DNA of 64,000 nt, from assembly GCA_014647935.1 (NCBI GenBank), contig BMQD01000003.1:62001-126000 (forward strand). Direction: 5' to 3'. The DNA is from Planomonospora parontospora (GTDB taxonomy: Bacteria; Actinomycetota; Actinomycetes; Streptosporangiales; Streptosporangiaceae). Shown here in pieces: positions 1 through 8,312 of the stretch. Each line of letters opens with the position of its first letter. Position 1 is the first letter of the stretch. The position numbers and the translations under genes were made by a program. The notes beneath the pieces are model-generated. The model did no database searches. It was not told the origin of the DNA and was given only the letters and a program-made list of their open reading frames with translations.

Positions 1-920
1 CGTTCGTGGTCACGGCCGTCGCAGTCGCGATCGTGCTCTCCATCGGCCTGTCCGGCGCCCTGCTGCTGTACGTGGAGTCGTGGTGGAACTTCCGGCTGAC
101 CCGCGAGCCCGACCGCGCGTTCTCGATCCGGCGCGGCCTGCTGACCACCCGGTCCGTGACGCTGGAGGAGCGCCGGCTGTACGGGGTCGAGCTGGCCGAG
201 CCGCTGCCGCTGCGCTGGGGTGGCGGAGCCAGGCTGAAGGCCGTGGCCACCGGCCTCGGCGAGGACGAGTCGGTCGTCCTGCTGCCGCCCGCCCCGCGCG
301 CCGAGGCGCACCGGGTCGCCGGGGCCGTGCTCGCCGCTGCGACGCCCGCAGCGGCACCTGTGGAGAAGGCGTCCACGGAGCCGCCCGTGGAGGCGCCTGC
401 ACCGACGCCCGTGGAGCCGCCCGTGGAGGCGGTCGGAGAGGTGTCCGGGAAGGCGTCGCCCACCCTGGCGCCGCTGGCCGCCCACCCCCGTGCCGCGCTC
501 CGCCGCAGGGTCGTCCGGGCGCTCTGGCCGCCGATGGTCGTCTCCGCGGTCCTGGGCGGGCTCGCCGCCTGGCTGAGCTGGGTCCCCGGCCTCCTCTGGC
601 TGGCCGGTCCCGCCCTGCTCCCCGCCGCCCTGCTCCTGGCCCTCGACGCCTACCGCAACCTGGGCCACGGTCTCCACGGCCCCTACCTCGTCACGCGGTA
701 CGGCACCGCCCGGCGCAGGACCGTGGCGCTGCGCCGTACCTCGATCATCGGCTGGACGGTCGGCCGGTCGCCCTTCCAGCGCCGGGCAGGCCTGATCACC
801 CTGGCGGCGACGACGGCGGCGGGCGGAGGGTCGTACGAGGTCGTGGACGTCTCCGTCGCGGAGGGCCTGGCCTTCGCGGAGGAGTCGGTCCCCGGTCTGC
901 TGGCGCCGTTCGTCCGCTGA
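1..920 (+). CDS. PH-domain membrane protein, C-terminal part (gene starts before the window)
   Basis: The reading frame is open from the first base, so only the C-terminal ~305 residues are present. It shows a hydrophobic segment at the very start, a bacterial PH-like (bPH2/YdbT type) domain containing the 'RRGLLTTRSVTLEERRLYGV' stretch, a Pro/Ala/Glu-rich linker around residues 100-155, a second hydrophobic pair near 175-215 and a second PH-like block with 'RYGTARRRTVALRR'. YdbT-family proteins have tandem PH domains separated by TM pairs; their exact role is unclear, probably membrane stress or lipid related. The family assignment is moderately sure; the true start is not visible. Confidence 0.7.
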   Translation, partial: FVVTAVAVAIVLSIGLSGALLLYVESWWNFRLTREPDRAFSIRRGLLTTRSVTLEERRLYGVELAEPLPLRWGGGARLKAVATGLGEDESVVLLPPAPRAEAHRVAGAVLAAATPAAAPVEKASTEPPVEAPAPTPVEPPVEAVGEVSGKASPTLAPLAAHPRAALRRRVVRALWPPMVVSAVLGGLAAWLSWVPGLLWLAGPALLPAALLLALDAYRNLGHGLHGPYLVTRYGTARRRTVALRRTSIIGWTVGRSPFQRRAGLITLAATTAAGGGSYEVVDVSVAEGLAFAEESVPGLLAPFVR

Positions 921-992
921 CATCGCCGAAGTCGAATATACCCCCCCTGGGTTGTCTTTCGTGATCCCTTGTGGCATCCTGAGGCTGCAGAG

Positions 993-1009
993 ATACCCCA
1001 TAGGGGTAT
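993..1009. promoter_or_regulatory. CsoR-type copper operator
   Basis: ATACCCCATAGGGGTAT has 7-base inverted arms (ATACCCC / GGGGTAT) around a 3-base centre. This matches the G/C-tract palindrome bound by CsoR-family copper repressors. It lies 17 bases before the start of the copper-module gene at 1026. A weaker C-tract, 'tatacccccccctgggttg', sits at about 938-956, and a C/G-rich palindrome also precedes copA (about 2201-2217). No csoR gene is in the window. Confidence 0.65.
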
Positions 1010-1025
1010 TCGGAGAGGGGGAGAG

Positions 1026-2192
1026 ATGAACGGCGCGACCAAGGTGGGGGCGTACGTGCTCGGGCTGGCCGCCGTCTTCGGCGGCGCGTTCGGCGCCGGA
1101 AGGCTCGCCGGGCCGGTCGGGGAGACCGGCGGTGCGCCGGCCGGGCACGTGGCGGCCGGAGCCTCCGGCGGCGCGGGCCACGCGGGCGACGCGCACGCGG
1201 GAGCGGAGAAGCAGGTCGGATCCACCGGGACCGCAGGGGCGCCCGGGCTGCCCGGCGGGCTCCAGGTGTCGGCGGGCGGATACACGCTGGTGCCGAGGAC
1301 CGACGTGGTCGAGCCGGGCGAGAAGACGGACTTCCGCTTCTCGGTGACCGGCCCCGACGGCCGCCCGGTGACCCGGTTCACCCCGCAGCATGAGAAGGAA
1401 CTGCACTTCATCGTGGTCCGCCGGGACCTGACCGGCTTCCAGCACCTCCACCCCGTCCGGGAGGCCGACGGCACCTGGTCGGTCCCGCTGACCCTCCCCG
1501 AACCGGGGGAATACCGTGCGTTCGCCGACTTCGCCCCCGAGGGCGCGGAGGGCATGACGCTCGGCACCGACCTGTCGGCCCCCGGCGACTACCGGCCCGA
1601 GCTCCTCGGCGAGCCCGTGCGCACCGCGACCGTGGACGGCTACACGGTCACCCTCGCCGGCGACCTGGTCCCCGGCCGGTCGAGCGGGCTGACGCTCTCG
1701 GTGAGCAGGGACGGCGAGCCGGTCATGGACCTGGAGCCCTACCTGGGCGCCTACGGCCACCTCGTCGCGCTGCGCGACGGAGACCTGGCCTACCTGCACG
1801 TCCACCCGGGAGGCGAGCCCGGCGACGGGAGGACCGCGGCCGGGCCCGGCATCACCTTCCACGCCGAGGTGCCCAGCGCGGGGGCCTACCGCCTGTTCCT
1901 CGACTTCAAGCACGGCGGCGAGGTCCGGACCGCAGAGTTCACCGCGGTCACCGCGGGCACGCCGCCGCCGGCCGGAGACGACGGCGACCGGTCCGGTGGC
2001 GGACCCGGGGCGGACCGGTCCGGTGACGGGCCCGAGGCGGACCGGTCCGGTGACGGGCCCGAGGGTGGGGACGGCGGCGGTGCGAAGGACGGCGGTGCGA
2101 AGGACGGCGGCAAGGGCCGGGACGGGGACGAAGACGGGGACGCCACCCCGTCGCCCGAGGCGTCTCACGGCGCCGACGGACACGGCCACTGA
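1026..2192 (+). CDS. Membrane-anchored HxHP-repeat protein of the copper module
   Basis: 388 residues. The ATG at 1026 is chosen over an upstream in-frame ATG because GGAGAGGGGGAGAG precedes it. One N-terminal TM or signal segment (residues 8-28) is followed by two similar extracytoplasmic halves. Each half contains an HxHP motif: 'FQHLHP' near residue 137 and 'YLHVHP' near 255. Both are followed by a G-x-Y-R-x-F strand ('GEYRAFADF', 'GAYRLFLDF'). The C-terminus is a low-complexity Asp/Gly/Lys tail ending in 'HGADGHGH'. Position directly behind a CsoR-like operator and before copA suggests periplasm-side copper binding or delivery; this is inferred from context and His spacing. I do not recognise a named family. 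Confidence 0.75.
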   Translation: MNGATKVGAYVLGLAAVFGGAFGAGRLAGPVGETGGAPAGHVAAGASGGAGHAGDAHAGAEKQVGSTGTAGAPGLPGGLQVSAGGYTLVPRTDVVEPGEKTDFRFSVTGPDGRPVTRFTPQHEKELHFIVVRRDLTGFQHLHPVREADGTWSVPLTLPEPGEYRAFADFAPEGAEGMTLGTDLSAPGDYRPELLGEPVRTATVDGYTVTLAGDLVPGRSSGLTLSVSRDGEPVMDLEPYLGAYGHLVALRDGDLAYLHVHPGGEPGDGRTAAGPGITFHAEVPSAGAYRLFLDFKHGGEVRTAEFTAVTAGTPPPAGDDGDRSGGGPGADRSGDGPEADRSGDGPEGGDGGGAKDGGAKDGGKGRDGDEDGDATPSPEASHGADGHGH

Positions 2193-2309
2193 CCGAGGAA
2201 CACCCCCCGGGGGTTAAGTGTTCTCCGGATGGGAGGGGCGGCGGACACCCCGATTACCGCCTGCGGCTCCGAGCCGCGCACGATGGATCGACGAGCAAGA
2301 GGAGAGGCC

Positions 2310-4526
2310 ATGTCCACGACCACCACCAGGCCGCCCGCCGGCGGCGGCGAGATCGAGCTCGCCATCGGCGGTATGACGTGCGCCTCCTGCGCGAACCGGA
2401 TCGAGCGCAAGCTCAACAAGCTGGACGGCGTGAGCGCCACGGTCAACTACGCCACCGAGAAGGCGAAGGTCGTCTACGCCGGGAGCGTCAGCCCCGAGGA
2501 CCTGGTCGCCGAGGTGGAGAAGGCCGGCTACACCGCCGAGCTGCCCGCCGTACGGGAGGAGCCGGGGGAGGGGGAGCGCGACGAGCTCGCGCCGCTCCGC
2601 CAGCGGCTGGTCACCTCGGCCGTGCTCTCCGTCCCGGTCGTCGCGATGGCGATGGTCCCGGCGCTGCAGTTCGACAACTGGCAGTGGCTCTCGCTGGCGC
2701 TGGCCGGACCCGTCGTGCTCTACGGCGGCTGGCCGTTCCACCGGGCGGCCTGGACCAACCTGCGCCACGGCGCGGCGACCATGGACACCCTCGTCTCCCT
2801 CGGCACGCTCGCCGCCTTCGGCTGGTCGCTCTGGGCCCTGTTCTTCGGCACGGCCGGCATGCCGGGCATGCGGCACGGCTTCGAGTTCACCCTGGCCAGG
2901 GGCGACGGGTCGGGCAACATCTACTTCGAGGCCGCCGCCGGAGTGATCGCCTTCATCCTGGCCGGCCGCTACTTCGAGGCCCGCTCCAAGCGGCGGGCGG
3001 GCGCCGCGCTCCACGCGCTGCTGGAGATGGGCGCCAAGGAGGTCACGCTCGCCTCGGGCGAGCGAGTCCCGGCCGAGCGGCTGGCGGTCGGCGACCTCTT
3101 CCTGGTACGGCCCGGCGAGAAGATCGCCACCGACGGCGTGGTCGAGGAGGGCTCCTCGGCGGTGGACGCCTCGATGCTGACCGGCGAGCCGGTGCCGGTG
3201 GAGGTCCGCCCCGGCGACGCCGTGGTCGGCGCGACCGTGAACGCCGGCGGACGGCTCGTGGTCCGGGCCACCCGGGTCGGCTCCGAGACCCAGCTCGCCC
3301 GGATGGCGCGGCTGGTGGAGGATGCGCAGAACGGCAAGGCGCAGGTGCAGCGGCTGGCCGACCGGATCTCCGGGGTCTTCGTGCCGATCGTGATCGCCCT
3401 CTCGCTGGCCACCCTGGGTTTCTGGCTGGGCACCGGCACCGGCACGGCCGCCGCCTTCACCGCTGCGGTCGCGGTGCTCATCATCGCCTGCCCGTGCGCG
3501 CTGGGCCTGGCCACCCCGACCGCGCTGATGGTCGGCACCGGCCGGGGCGCCCAGCTCGGCATCCTGATCAAGGGCCCCGAGGTGCTGGAGTCCACCCGGC
3601 GGATCGACACCGTCGTCCTGGACAAGACCGGCACCGTGACCACGGGGAAGATGACCCTGTCCGGCGTCCTCACCGCGGAGGGGGAGAGCCGCGAGGAGGT
3701 CCTGCGGCTGGCCGGCGCCCTGGAGTCCGCCTCCGAGCACCCGATCGCCCAGGCGATCGCCCGCGCCGCGGAGTCCACCGCGAAGGTCGAGGACTTCGCC
3801 AACGTGGAGGGCCTGGGCGTGCAGGGCGTCGTGGACGGCCACGCCGTGCTCGTCGGCCGCCCGCAGCTGCTGGCCGAGTGGTCCCAGCACCTGCCCGCCG
3901 ACCTGGCACGGCGGATGGAGGAGGCGCAGGAGCGGGGCGAGACCGCGGTCGCGGTCGGCTGGGACGGGCGGGCCCGCGCGGTGCTCACCGTCGCCGACGC
4001 GGTCAAGCCCACCTCGGCCGAGGCGGTCGCCGTCCTGCGCGAGCTGGGCCTGCGCCCGGTCCTGCTCACCGGCGACCACGGGACGGCGGCCCGCCGGGTC
4101 GCCGCCGAGGTCGGCATCGACGAGGTGATCGCCGAGGTGCTCCCCGCCGACAAGGTGGACGTGGTCAAGCGGCTCCAGGCCGAGGGCCGCACGGTCGCCA
4201 TGGTCGGCGACGGTGTCAACGACGCCGCGGCGCTGGCCCAGGCCGACCTCGGCATGGCGATGGGCACCGGCACCGACGTGGCGATCGAGGCCTCCGACCT
4301 GACCCTGGTCCGGGGCGACCTGCGGGTGGCCGCGGACGCGATCCGCCTGTCGCGCCGGACCCTGGCCACGATCAAGGGAAACCTGTTCTGGGCCTTCGCC
4401 TACAACGTGGCCGCACTGCCGCTGGCCGCGCTCGGCCTGCTCACCCCGATGATCGCCGGCGCCGCGATGGCGTTCTCCTCGGTCTTCGTGGTCAGCAACA
4501 GCCTCCGCCTGCGCCGCTTCCGCTGA
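2310..4526 (+). CDS. copA: Copper-translocating P1B-type ATPase
   Basis: 738 residues, typical of CopA. The ATG at 2310 follows AGAGGAGAGG. There is one N-terminal heavy-metal-associated domain with GMTCASC (Cys24, Cys27), then TM helices, the actuator 'TGEP', the ion-site CPC motif near residues 394-396 (IIACPCALG), the phosphorylation site DKTGT near 438, the HP motif near 477, and the hinge GDGVND near 633. CPC with a single HMA domain is the Cu(I) exporter arrangement. It sits ~118 bases after the HxHP protein and probably shares its copper regulation. Function is export of cytosolic Cu(I) across the plasma membrane at the cost of ATP. Confidence 0.95.
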   Translation: MSTTTTRPPAGGGEIELAIGGMTCASCANRIERKLNKLDGVSATVNYATEKAKVVYAGSVSPEDLVAEVEKAGYTAELPAVREEPGEGERDELAPLRQRLVTSAVLSVPVVAMAMVPALQFDNWQWLSLALAGPVVLYGGWPFHRAAWTNLRHGAATMDTLVSLGTLAAFGWSLWALFFGTAGMPGMRHGFEFTLARGDGSGNIYFEAAAGVIAFILAGRYFEARSKRRAGAALHALLEMGAKEVTLASGERVPAERLAVGDLFLVRPGEKIATDGVVEEGSSAVDASMLTGEPVPVEVRPGDAVVGATVNAGGRLVVRATRVGSETQLARMARLVEDAQNGKAQVQRLADRISGVFVPIVIALSLATLGFWLGTGTGTAAAFTAAVAVLIIACPCALGLATPTALMVGTGRGAQLGILIKGPEVLESTRRIDTVVLDKTGTVTTGKMTLSGVLTAEGESREEVLRLAGALESASEHPIAQAIARAAESTAKVEDFANVEGLGVQGVVDGHAVLVGRPQLLAEWSQHLPADLARRMEEAQERGETAVAVGWDGRARAVLTVADAVKPTSAEAVAVLRELGLRPVLLTGDHGTAARRVAAEVGIDEVIAEVLPADKVDVVKRLQAEGRTVAMVGDGVNDAAALAQADLGMAMGTGTDVAIEASDLTLVRGDLRVAADAIRLSRRTLATIKGNLFWAFAYNVAALPLAALGLLTPMIAGAAMAFSSVFVVSNSLRLRRFR

Positions 4527-4537
4527 GCCCGCTCCGG

Positions 4538-4567
4538 CGCCCCGGGTCTTTCACGGGATCCGGGGCG
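4538..4567 (+). terminator. Hairpin after copA
   Basis: CGCCCCGG (4538-4545) pairs with CCGGGGCG (4560-4567) twelve bases after the copA stop. No U-tract follows, so this is a putative GC-hairpin terminator. It abuts the repeat at 4545-4612. Confidence 0.45.
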
Positions 4568-4612
4568 TCGCCGTACGGGAGGCCAGGCGGGGTGGGGCGA
4601 CGAGGCCGTGGT
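4545..4612 (-). repeat. Degenerate duplicate of the 3' end of the Pr6Pr gene (left copy)
   Basis: This stretch aligns with 5376-5440, the coding end of the Pr6Pr membrane gene. The best-matching block runs from 'gggaggccaggcgg' through 'gcgacgagg'. Read on the minus strand it would encode 'RLASRTATPRIP', against 'RLASRTAAPRLP' in the real gene. The vapBC module lies exactly between the two copies. Confidence 0.7.
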
Positions 4613-4668
4613 CCGAAGGCGGGTCACCAGATGATCGAGATGACTTTATCGCCTTATGGGTAGGACTA

Positions 4669-4687
4669 ATGCTACCGTCGGTAGCAT
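4669..4687. promoter_or_regulatory. Palindrome overlapping the vapB start, likely autoregulatory operator
   Basis: ATGCTACC-GTC-GGTAGCAT is a perfect inverted repeat with 8-base arms. It ends on the second base of the ATG at 4686. RHH antitoxins normally repress their own operon through such sites, so this is the probable VapB operator. Confidence 0.65.
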
Positions 4688-4949
4688 GAGTGGTGGAACC
4701 AAGAAATTCAGCGTCACAATCCCCGAGCACCTCGCCGAGACTGTGCAGGAACGGATCGGCAAGGGCAGTTTCTCGGCTTACGTCTCCGAGGCGCTCATGC
4801 GGCAGGTCGAGCGGGACGACCTGAGTGAGCTCATCGCCGCGGCCGAAACCCAGCACGGTCCCGTGGATCCCGCCAGAGTCGAGGTCAAGGGCGCTCTCCT
4901 GCAGACGGATCCCGGTGCGCGGGATGACGACCGCACCTCGGCCGCGTGA
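4686..4949 (+). CDS. vapB: Ribbon-helix-helix antitoxin (VapB-like)
   Basis: 87 residues. The N-terminus 'KKFSVTIPEHLAETVQERI' has the hydrophobic alternation of an RHH DNA-binding strand followed by a helix, and the acidic C-terminal half would bind the toxin. The ATG at 4686 is preferred to the upstream ATG at 4656 because the RHH domain begins at once and the operator palindrome overlaps it. The stop overlaps the toxin start (TGATG), indicating translational coupling. Expected role: neutralise the PIN toxin and repress the operon. Confidence 0.85.
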   Translation: MSGGTKKFSVTIPEHLAETVQERIGKGSFSAYVSEALMRQVERDDLSELIAAAETQHGPVDPARVEVKGALLQTDPGARDDDRTSAA

Positions 4950-5341
4950 TGCCGGGATCGCTCGTCCTCGACTGTGAGGGCCTGTCCAAGGCGATCATTC
5001 AGGACGTGGAGATGACCGAGTGGCTGGCGGCGGCCAAGACGAAGGACGTCCGTGTCATCGTCAGCGCCGCCAGCCTCGTTGAGGTGTCGCACCCCCGGCT
5101 GAACCGTGCCCGCTACGAATGGACCGTCTCCAGGTTGATCGTCGAGCCTGTCACCGGGGAGATCGCACGTGAGGCGTCCCGTCTGCTCGCCTCCGCCGGC
5201 CTGCACGGGCACAAGCACGCCATTGACGCGATGGTGTGCGCCACCGCGCTCCGGTCGCCCGGGCCGGTGACCGTGCTGACCTCCGACGTCGAGGACATCA
5301 CGGTCATCGGGCAGGAGCGCCTGCGCGTCGTGGGGATCTGA
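4949..5341 (+). CDS. vapC: PIN-domain ribonuclease toxin (VapC-like)
   Basis: 130 residues, normal for VapC. The PIN acidic residues are visible: Asp in 'LVLDCEGL' near the start, 'DAMVCATAL' near residue 92 and 'TSDVEDI' near 112. VapC toxins are Mg2+-dependent endoribonucleases that cut tRNA or rRNA. The ATG at 4949 overlaps the antitoxin stop by one base; GTG at 4946 is possible. The pair is bracketed by partial copies of the Pr6Pr gene end, which suggests acquisition. Confidence 0.87.
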   Translation: MPGSLVLDCEGLSKAIIQDVEMTEWLAAAKTKDVRVIVSAASLVEVSHPRLNRARYEWTVSRLIVEPVTGEIAREASRLLASAGLHGHKHAIDAMVCATALRSPGPVTVLTSDVEDITVIGQERLRVVGI

Positions 5342-5359
5342 GGCGGCCGGGCAGCGGCG

Positions 5360-6022
5360 TCACGGCAGTGCGCCGGTCTCCTCGGGGAGTCGGGGCGCCG
5401 CCGTGCGGGAGGCCAGGCGGTGCAGGGCGACGAGGACGTAGCCCAGGACGGCGAAGCCGGCCGTGAGGAAGACCGCCTGGAGCGCGACGCCGTCGTAGCC
5501 GAGCCGGTCCACGTCGAGGAAGGGGTACGGGTAGCGCCGCTCGGTGCCCGGCGCGAGTAGGGCGCCGCGGGTCAGCGCGAAGACGAGGTAGGCGGCCGGG
5601 TAGGCCAGCCACACGAGCGGCTTGGTCCACCTGGGGCGCAGGGCGCGGTCGAAGAGCAGCCAGTCGGCGAAGGCCATGATCGGTGTCACGTAGTGCAGCA
5701 GCAGGTTGCCCATGTCCTGGACGTCGTTCCCCCGGCCGTCGGGGAGCAGCCCCAGGGGGCTCGCGCCGTGGGTCAGGATGAAGTGGGCGACCAGGCCGGT
5801 GATGGAGATGAACAGGGTCGCCGCGCCCTTGAGGAACGCCGACGGCAGGCCCCGGCCCGACAGCTGCCAGACGTGGTAGGCCACCAGCATGATGTTGCTC
5901 TGCACGGTGAAGTAGACCGGCGGATTGAGCGGATCGGCCGCCGCCAGCCAGGTGCAGAGCAGCCCCGCCAGACCCGCGGCGACCAGCACGATCCGGTAGG
6001 TCTTCGTCCCGTTCACCCGCAC
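5360..6022 (-). CDS. Pr6Pr/FAR-17a-type integral membrane protein
   Basis: About 220 residues with six predicted TM segments ('IVLVAAGLAGLLCTWLAA', 'NIMLVAYHVWQL', 'GAATLFISITGLVAHFIL', 'YVTPIMAFADWLLF' and others), matching the Pr6Pr membrane family. Its biochemical role is not established. The start is uncertain: GTG at 6022 is taken because codons upstream lose GC bias at the third position and CAGTAT resembles a -10 box just before it; ATG at 6064 would add 14 residues. The 3' end is the source of the partial repeat at 4545. Confidence 0.75.
   Translation of the reverse strand: MRVNGTKTYRIVLVAAGLAGLLCTWLAAADPLNPPVYFTVQSNIMLVAYHVWQLSGRGLPSAFLKGAATLFISITGLVAHFILTHGASPLGLLPDGRGNDVQDMGNLLLHYVTPIMAFADWLLFDRALRPRWTKPLVWLAYPAAYLVFALTRGALLAPGTERRYPYPFLDVDRLGYDGVALQAVFLTAGFAVLGYVLVALHRLASRTAAPRLPEETGALP
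5376..5440 (-). repeat. 3' end of the Pr6Pr gene, right copy of the repeat flanking vapBC
   Basis: This encodes the last ~20 residues of the Pr6Pr protein and matches 4545-4612 with scattered mismatches. Together they form imperfect direct repeats of about 65 bases on either side of vapBC. Confidence 0.7.
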
Positions 6023-6166
6023 ACCATACTGGTAGGTAGTGGGCTTATCGGACGGAAAGGGCATCAAATGCCTTGTCTCGCGTGACCGGACACCCGGCAT
6101 CCGCATGGCGGACGTACGGGAGGGCCCGGCGATGTCACGGGCCCCGTGGTTTCAGCGGGTATCACG

Positions 6167-6268
6167 GTCCGGAAGGCGCCGGGGTCCGCAGGGCAGCGAG
6201 GTCCGGAAGGCGCCGGGGTCCGCAGGATGGCGGGGTCCGGGGGGCGCCGGGGTCCGCAGGATGGCGAG
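6167..6268. repeat. Three tandem ~33-base repeats
   Basis: Units beginning 'ggtccggaaggcgccggggt' start at 6167, 6200 and 6234 (the last with 'ggtccggggggcgcc'). They fill the intergenic space between the HAD gene and the Pr6Pr gene. No coding function is apparent. Confidence 0.7.
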
Positions 6269-6287
6269 GCACGGGAGGGGGCGAGAT

Positions 6288-6986
6288 TCACAAGGCGGCG
6301 AGGTGCGGGACGGTCAGGCGCACCGGGACGCCCGGGACGGGTGCGGCGCCGGTCCGGTCGACCCAGCAGAAGTCCACCCCCGCCTCCCGCGCGCAGCCGC
6401 CGTCGCTCACCGGGGAGTCGCCGACCATCAGAGCCTCGTCGGGCTTGGCCTCCAGCAGGGAGAGCGCGTGGTGCAGCAGCGCGCCGTCGGGTTTGCGCAG
6501 ACCCACCTCGGGCGCGATCACCACGTGCTCGAAGAACCGGTGGATCCGGGTACGGCGGAGCTTGACCCGCTGGACGCGGGCGATGCCGTCGGTCACCAGC
6601 GCCAGCCGGAAGCGCCGCGACAGCCGCCGCAGGGCACCGTACGCCTCCGGGAACAGCACGGTCCCGCGGCCGAGGGCCTCCTCGAACGCGGCGGCCACCC
6701 CGGGACCGGCGCCCAGCCGGGCCCAGCGCTCCAGGCGCAGCTCGGACAGGTCCATCCGGCGCTCGCGGTAGGCGGCCCAGAGGGGTTGGTTGGCCGCGTG
6801 GAAGGCACGCAGGAACGCCGGCAGGTCCCGCAGGTCCGGCAGGCCGCTCGGACCGGCCGGGCCGCCGCGGAAGAAGCGGCGGTGGACCTCACGGAGTGCG
6901 CAGTCCTCCGTCCGGGCGTAGTCGACCACGGTCCCGTCCAGATCGACCAGCAGGACCTGGTAACGCCTCTCCCTCGCCGAGCCCAT
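6288..6986 (-). CDS. HAD-superfamily phosphohydrolase
   Basis: 232 residues. HAD motifs are complete: motif I 'DLDGTVVDY' (nucleophile near residue 16), motif II 'LVTDG', the lysine of 'GLRKPDG', and motif IV 'MVGDSPVSD'. The alpha-helical C1 cap resembles phosphoglycolate/nucleotidase-type HADs. Likely a small-molecule phosphatase, possibly for nucleoside monophosphates given its partner. The ATG at 6986 has GGAG just upstream. Its 5' end overlaps the upstream thymidylate-synthase-like gene by 98 bases in another frame, unusually long, so the two are certainly co-transcribed. Confidence 0.85.
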   Translation of the reverse strand: MGSARERRYQVLLVDLDGTVVDYARTEDCALREVHRRFFRGGPAGPSGLPDLRDLPAFLRAFHAANQPLWAAYRERRMDLSELRLERWARLGAGPGVAAAFEEALGRGTVLFPEAYGALRRLSRRFRLALVTDGIARVQRVKLRRTRIHRFFEHVVIAPEVGLRKPDGALLHHALSLLEAKPDEALMVGDSPVSDGGCAREAGVDFCWVDRTGAAPVPGVPVRLTVPHLAAL

Positions 6987-7608
6987 CGCGCTCCGAACGC
7001 CCGAGGATCTCCTCGACCGCCGCCGCGTCGGCGACATAGATGTGAGGAACGTCGACGAAGACCCTCATTGACCCACGACCCACCCCGAGGTCGTCGGCGA
7101 CCTCGTTCTGGATACTACGCAGGGGCACGTAGTTCAGGTAGCAGGTGAGCGCGTTCTGCGACCGGAACGTCGCGGTCATCGCCAGCCGCCCCTCCCGGAT
7201 CCGGAAGGCCAGGCTGGTCAGGCAGGGCACGGCGTCCGGCCGCTCGCCCGGCACGGTCAGCGAGATCCACCCGCTCTTGCTGTACGGCCGCGCGCGCAGC
7301 AGCCCGGTGACCCAGCCGAGCTGGTCCACGCCCTGCAGGCCGCGGATCCTGCCGCCGTAGCTGTACTTGAACGGCGGCACCACCGTGACCTCGCTGAACT
7401 TGCTGGAGTACAGGGTGATCTTCCCGGGGTCGCCGTGCGACCTCAGGACCGGGTCGTCCCAGCCGAGCTCGGCGATCTCGAACAGCACGGCCGGCGCTTC
7501 GATGATCGGGCCCCGGTCGTCCTCGGCGGGCCCGCCCTCGTTCCATACGTGGCGCATCAGCCACAGCCAGGTCTCCCCACAAGACGCGAATCGGAGGAGG
7601 TCTGCCAT
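6889..7608 (-). CDS. Divergent thymidylate-synthase-like protein
   Basis: 239 residues versus ~264 for ThyA. It keeps the catalytic Cys in 'AVPCL' (Cys129; ThyA Cys146), the phosphate-binding Arg-Ser of 'TFRSQN' (149-150; ThyA 166-167), an Asn at 159 (ThyA N177) and 'HIY' at 189-191 (ThyA His207/Tyr209), all with nearly ThyA spacing. It differs at ThyA His147 (Leu) and Asp169 (Asn152), and the N-terminal third is unlike ThyA. A pyrimidine-nucleotide methyl- or hydroxymethyl-transferase (dCMP/CMP hydroxymethylase style) on a non-standard substrate is plausible. The ATG at 7608 overlaps the upstream stop (TGATG). The last ~30 residues are low-complexity and overlap the HAD gene. Confidence 0.8.
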   Translation of the reverse strand: MADLLRFASCGETWLWLMRHVWNEGGPAEDDRGPIIEAPAVLFEIAELGWDDPVLRSHGDPGKITLYSSKFSEVTVVPPFKYSYGGRIRGLQGVDQLGWVTGLLRARPYSKSGWISLTVPGERPDAVPCLTSLAFRIREGRLAMTATFRSQNALTCYLNYVPLRSIQNEVADDLGVGRGSMRVFVDVPHIYVADAAAVEEILGRSERDGLGEGEALPGPAGRSGRDRGRLRPDGGLRTP

Positions 7609-8312
7609 CAGGTCTCCACGTTGGGGAAATGGAAGGGGTTCTGCGGGAGCCGGCGCTGGCGGGAGACGTTGGAGCGCACGTAGTAGACGAGGTAGTGGAC
7701 CAGCGCGAGCAGCATGATGATCAGCACCAGCAGGGTCGGGGTGGGTTCGGCCCCGGCCAGGCCGAGTGCGCCGACCGCGATGTAGGCGGAGTTGACCAGG
7801 GCCAGCATCATCACGTTGATGCCCGGCCAGGCCAGGGGGGCGTAGGTCTCCGGGTAGCGCGGGTCGACCGGCAGGTTGGGGGACCAGCCGAGGCCGGAGA
7901 AGTGGTCCTTCAGCTGCACGACGTACAGCAGCCGGAAGTTGTTGATCGCCCGCGCGGTGCGCATGTGGGCGTTCACCGCCTCGATCAGCCGGAGGAAGGG
8001 CACCACGCTCAGCAGCCCGAAGGCGGTGACGGTCGCGAACAGGTACCACGGCACGGTGGCCCAGGAGGTGAGCGCGAGCGGGTTGACGACCTTCGCGCTC
8101 GCGAGCGCCACCGCCGCGGCGAAGGGCGCGGAGAGCAGGCTCATGGAGAGCCGGGTCATCTTGATGCGTTCGTCTTTCGCCGCCAGGTAGACGTGATAAG
8201 TCCCGGTGAAATCCACCGAGACGAGCTGGAGGAAGTCCTTGGCGTCCACGGGCAGCTCGTCGAGGCTCTGGGGCAGGGATTCCGCGCTCATGCGCGGCAG
8301 CATCTTGCGCAT
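7608..8312 (-). CDS. Four-TM protein of the thymidylate-synthase-like operon
   Basis: 234 residues. A soluble N-terminus (1-50) is followed by TM segments near 54-74, 86-108, 162-187 and 192-211, with a conserved-looking loop 'RAINNFRLLYVVQLKDHF' between the pairs. No family recognised; the two-hairpin layout with a soluble head is seen in some membrane effectors, but that is only a resemblance. The ATG at 8312 follows GAGG. Its stop overlaps the start of the thymidylate-synthase-like gene, so it is first in a three-gene operon. Confidence 0.8.
   Translation of the reverse strand: MRKMLPRMSAESLPQSLDELPVDAKDFLQLVSVDFTGTYHVYLAAKDERIKMTRLSMSLLSAPFAAAVALASAKVVNPLALTSWATVPWYLFATVTAFGLLSVVPFLRLIEAVNAHMRTARAINNFRLLYVVQLKDHFSGLGWSPNLPVDPRYPETYAPLAWPGINVMMLALVNSAYIAVGALGLAGAEPTPTLLVLIIMLLALVHYLVYYVRSNVSRQRRLPQNPFHFPNVET

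Noticed and set aside
2214..4079. A 621-codon minus-strand frame over copA
   Set aside because: copA has all family motifs in the plus frame; the antisense frame is only a codon-bias artefact.
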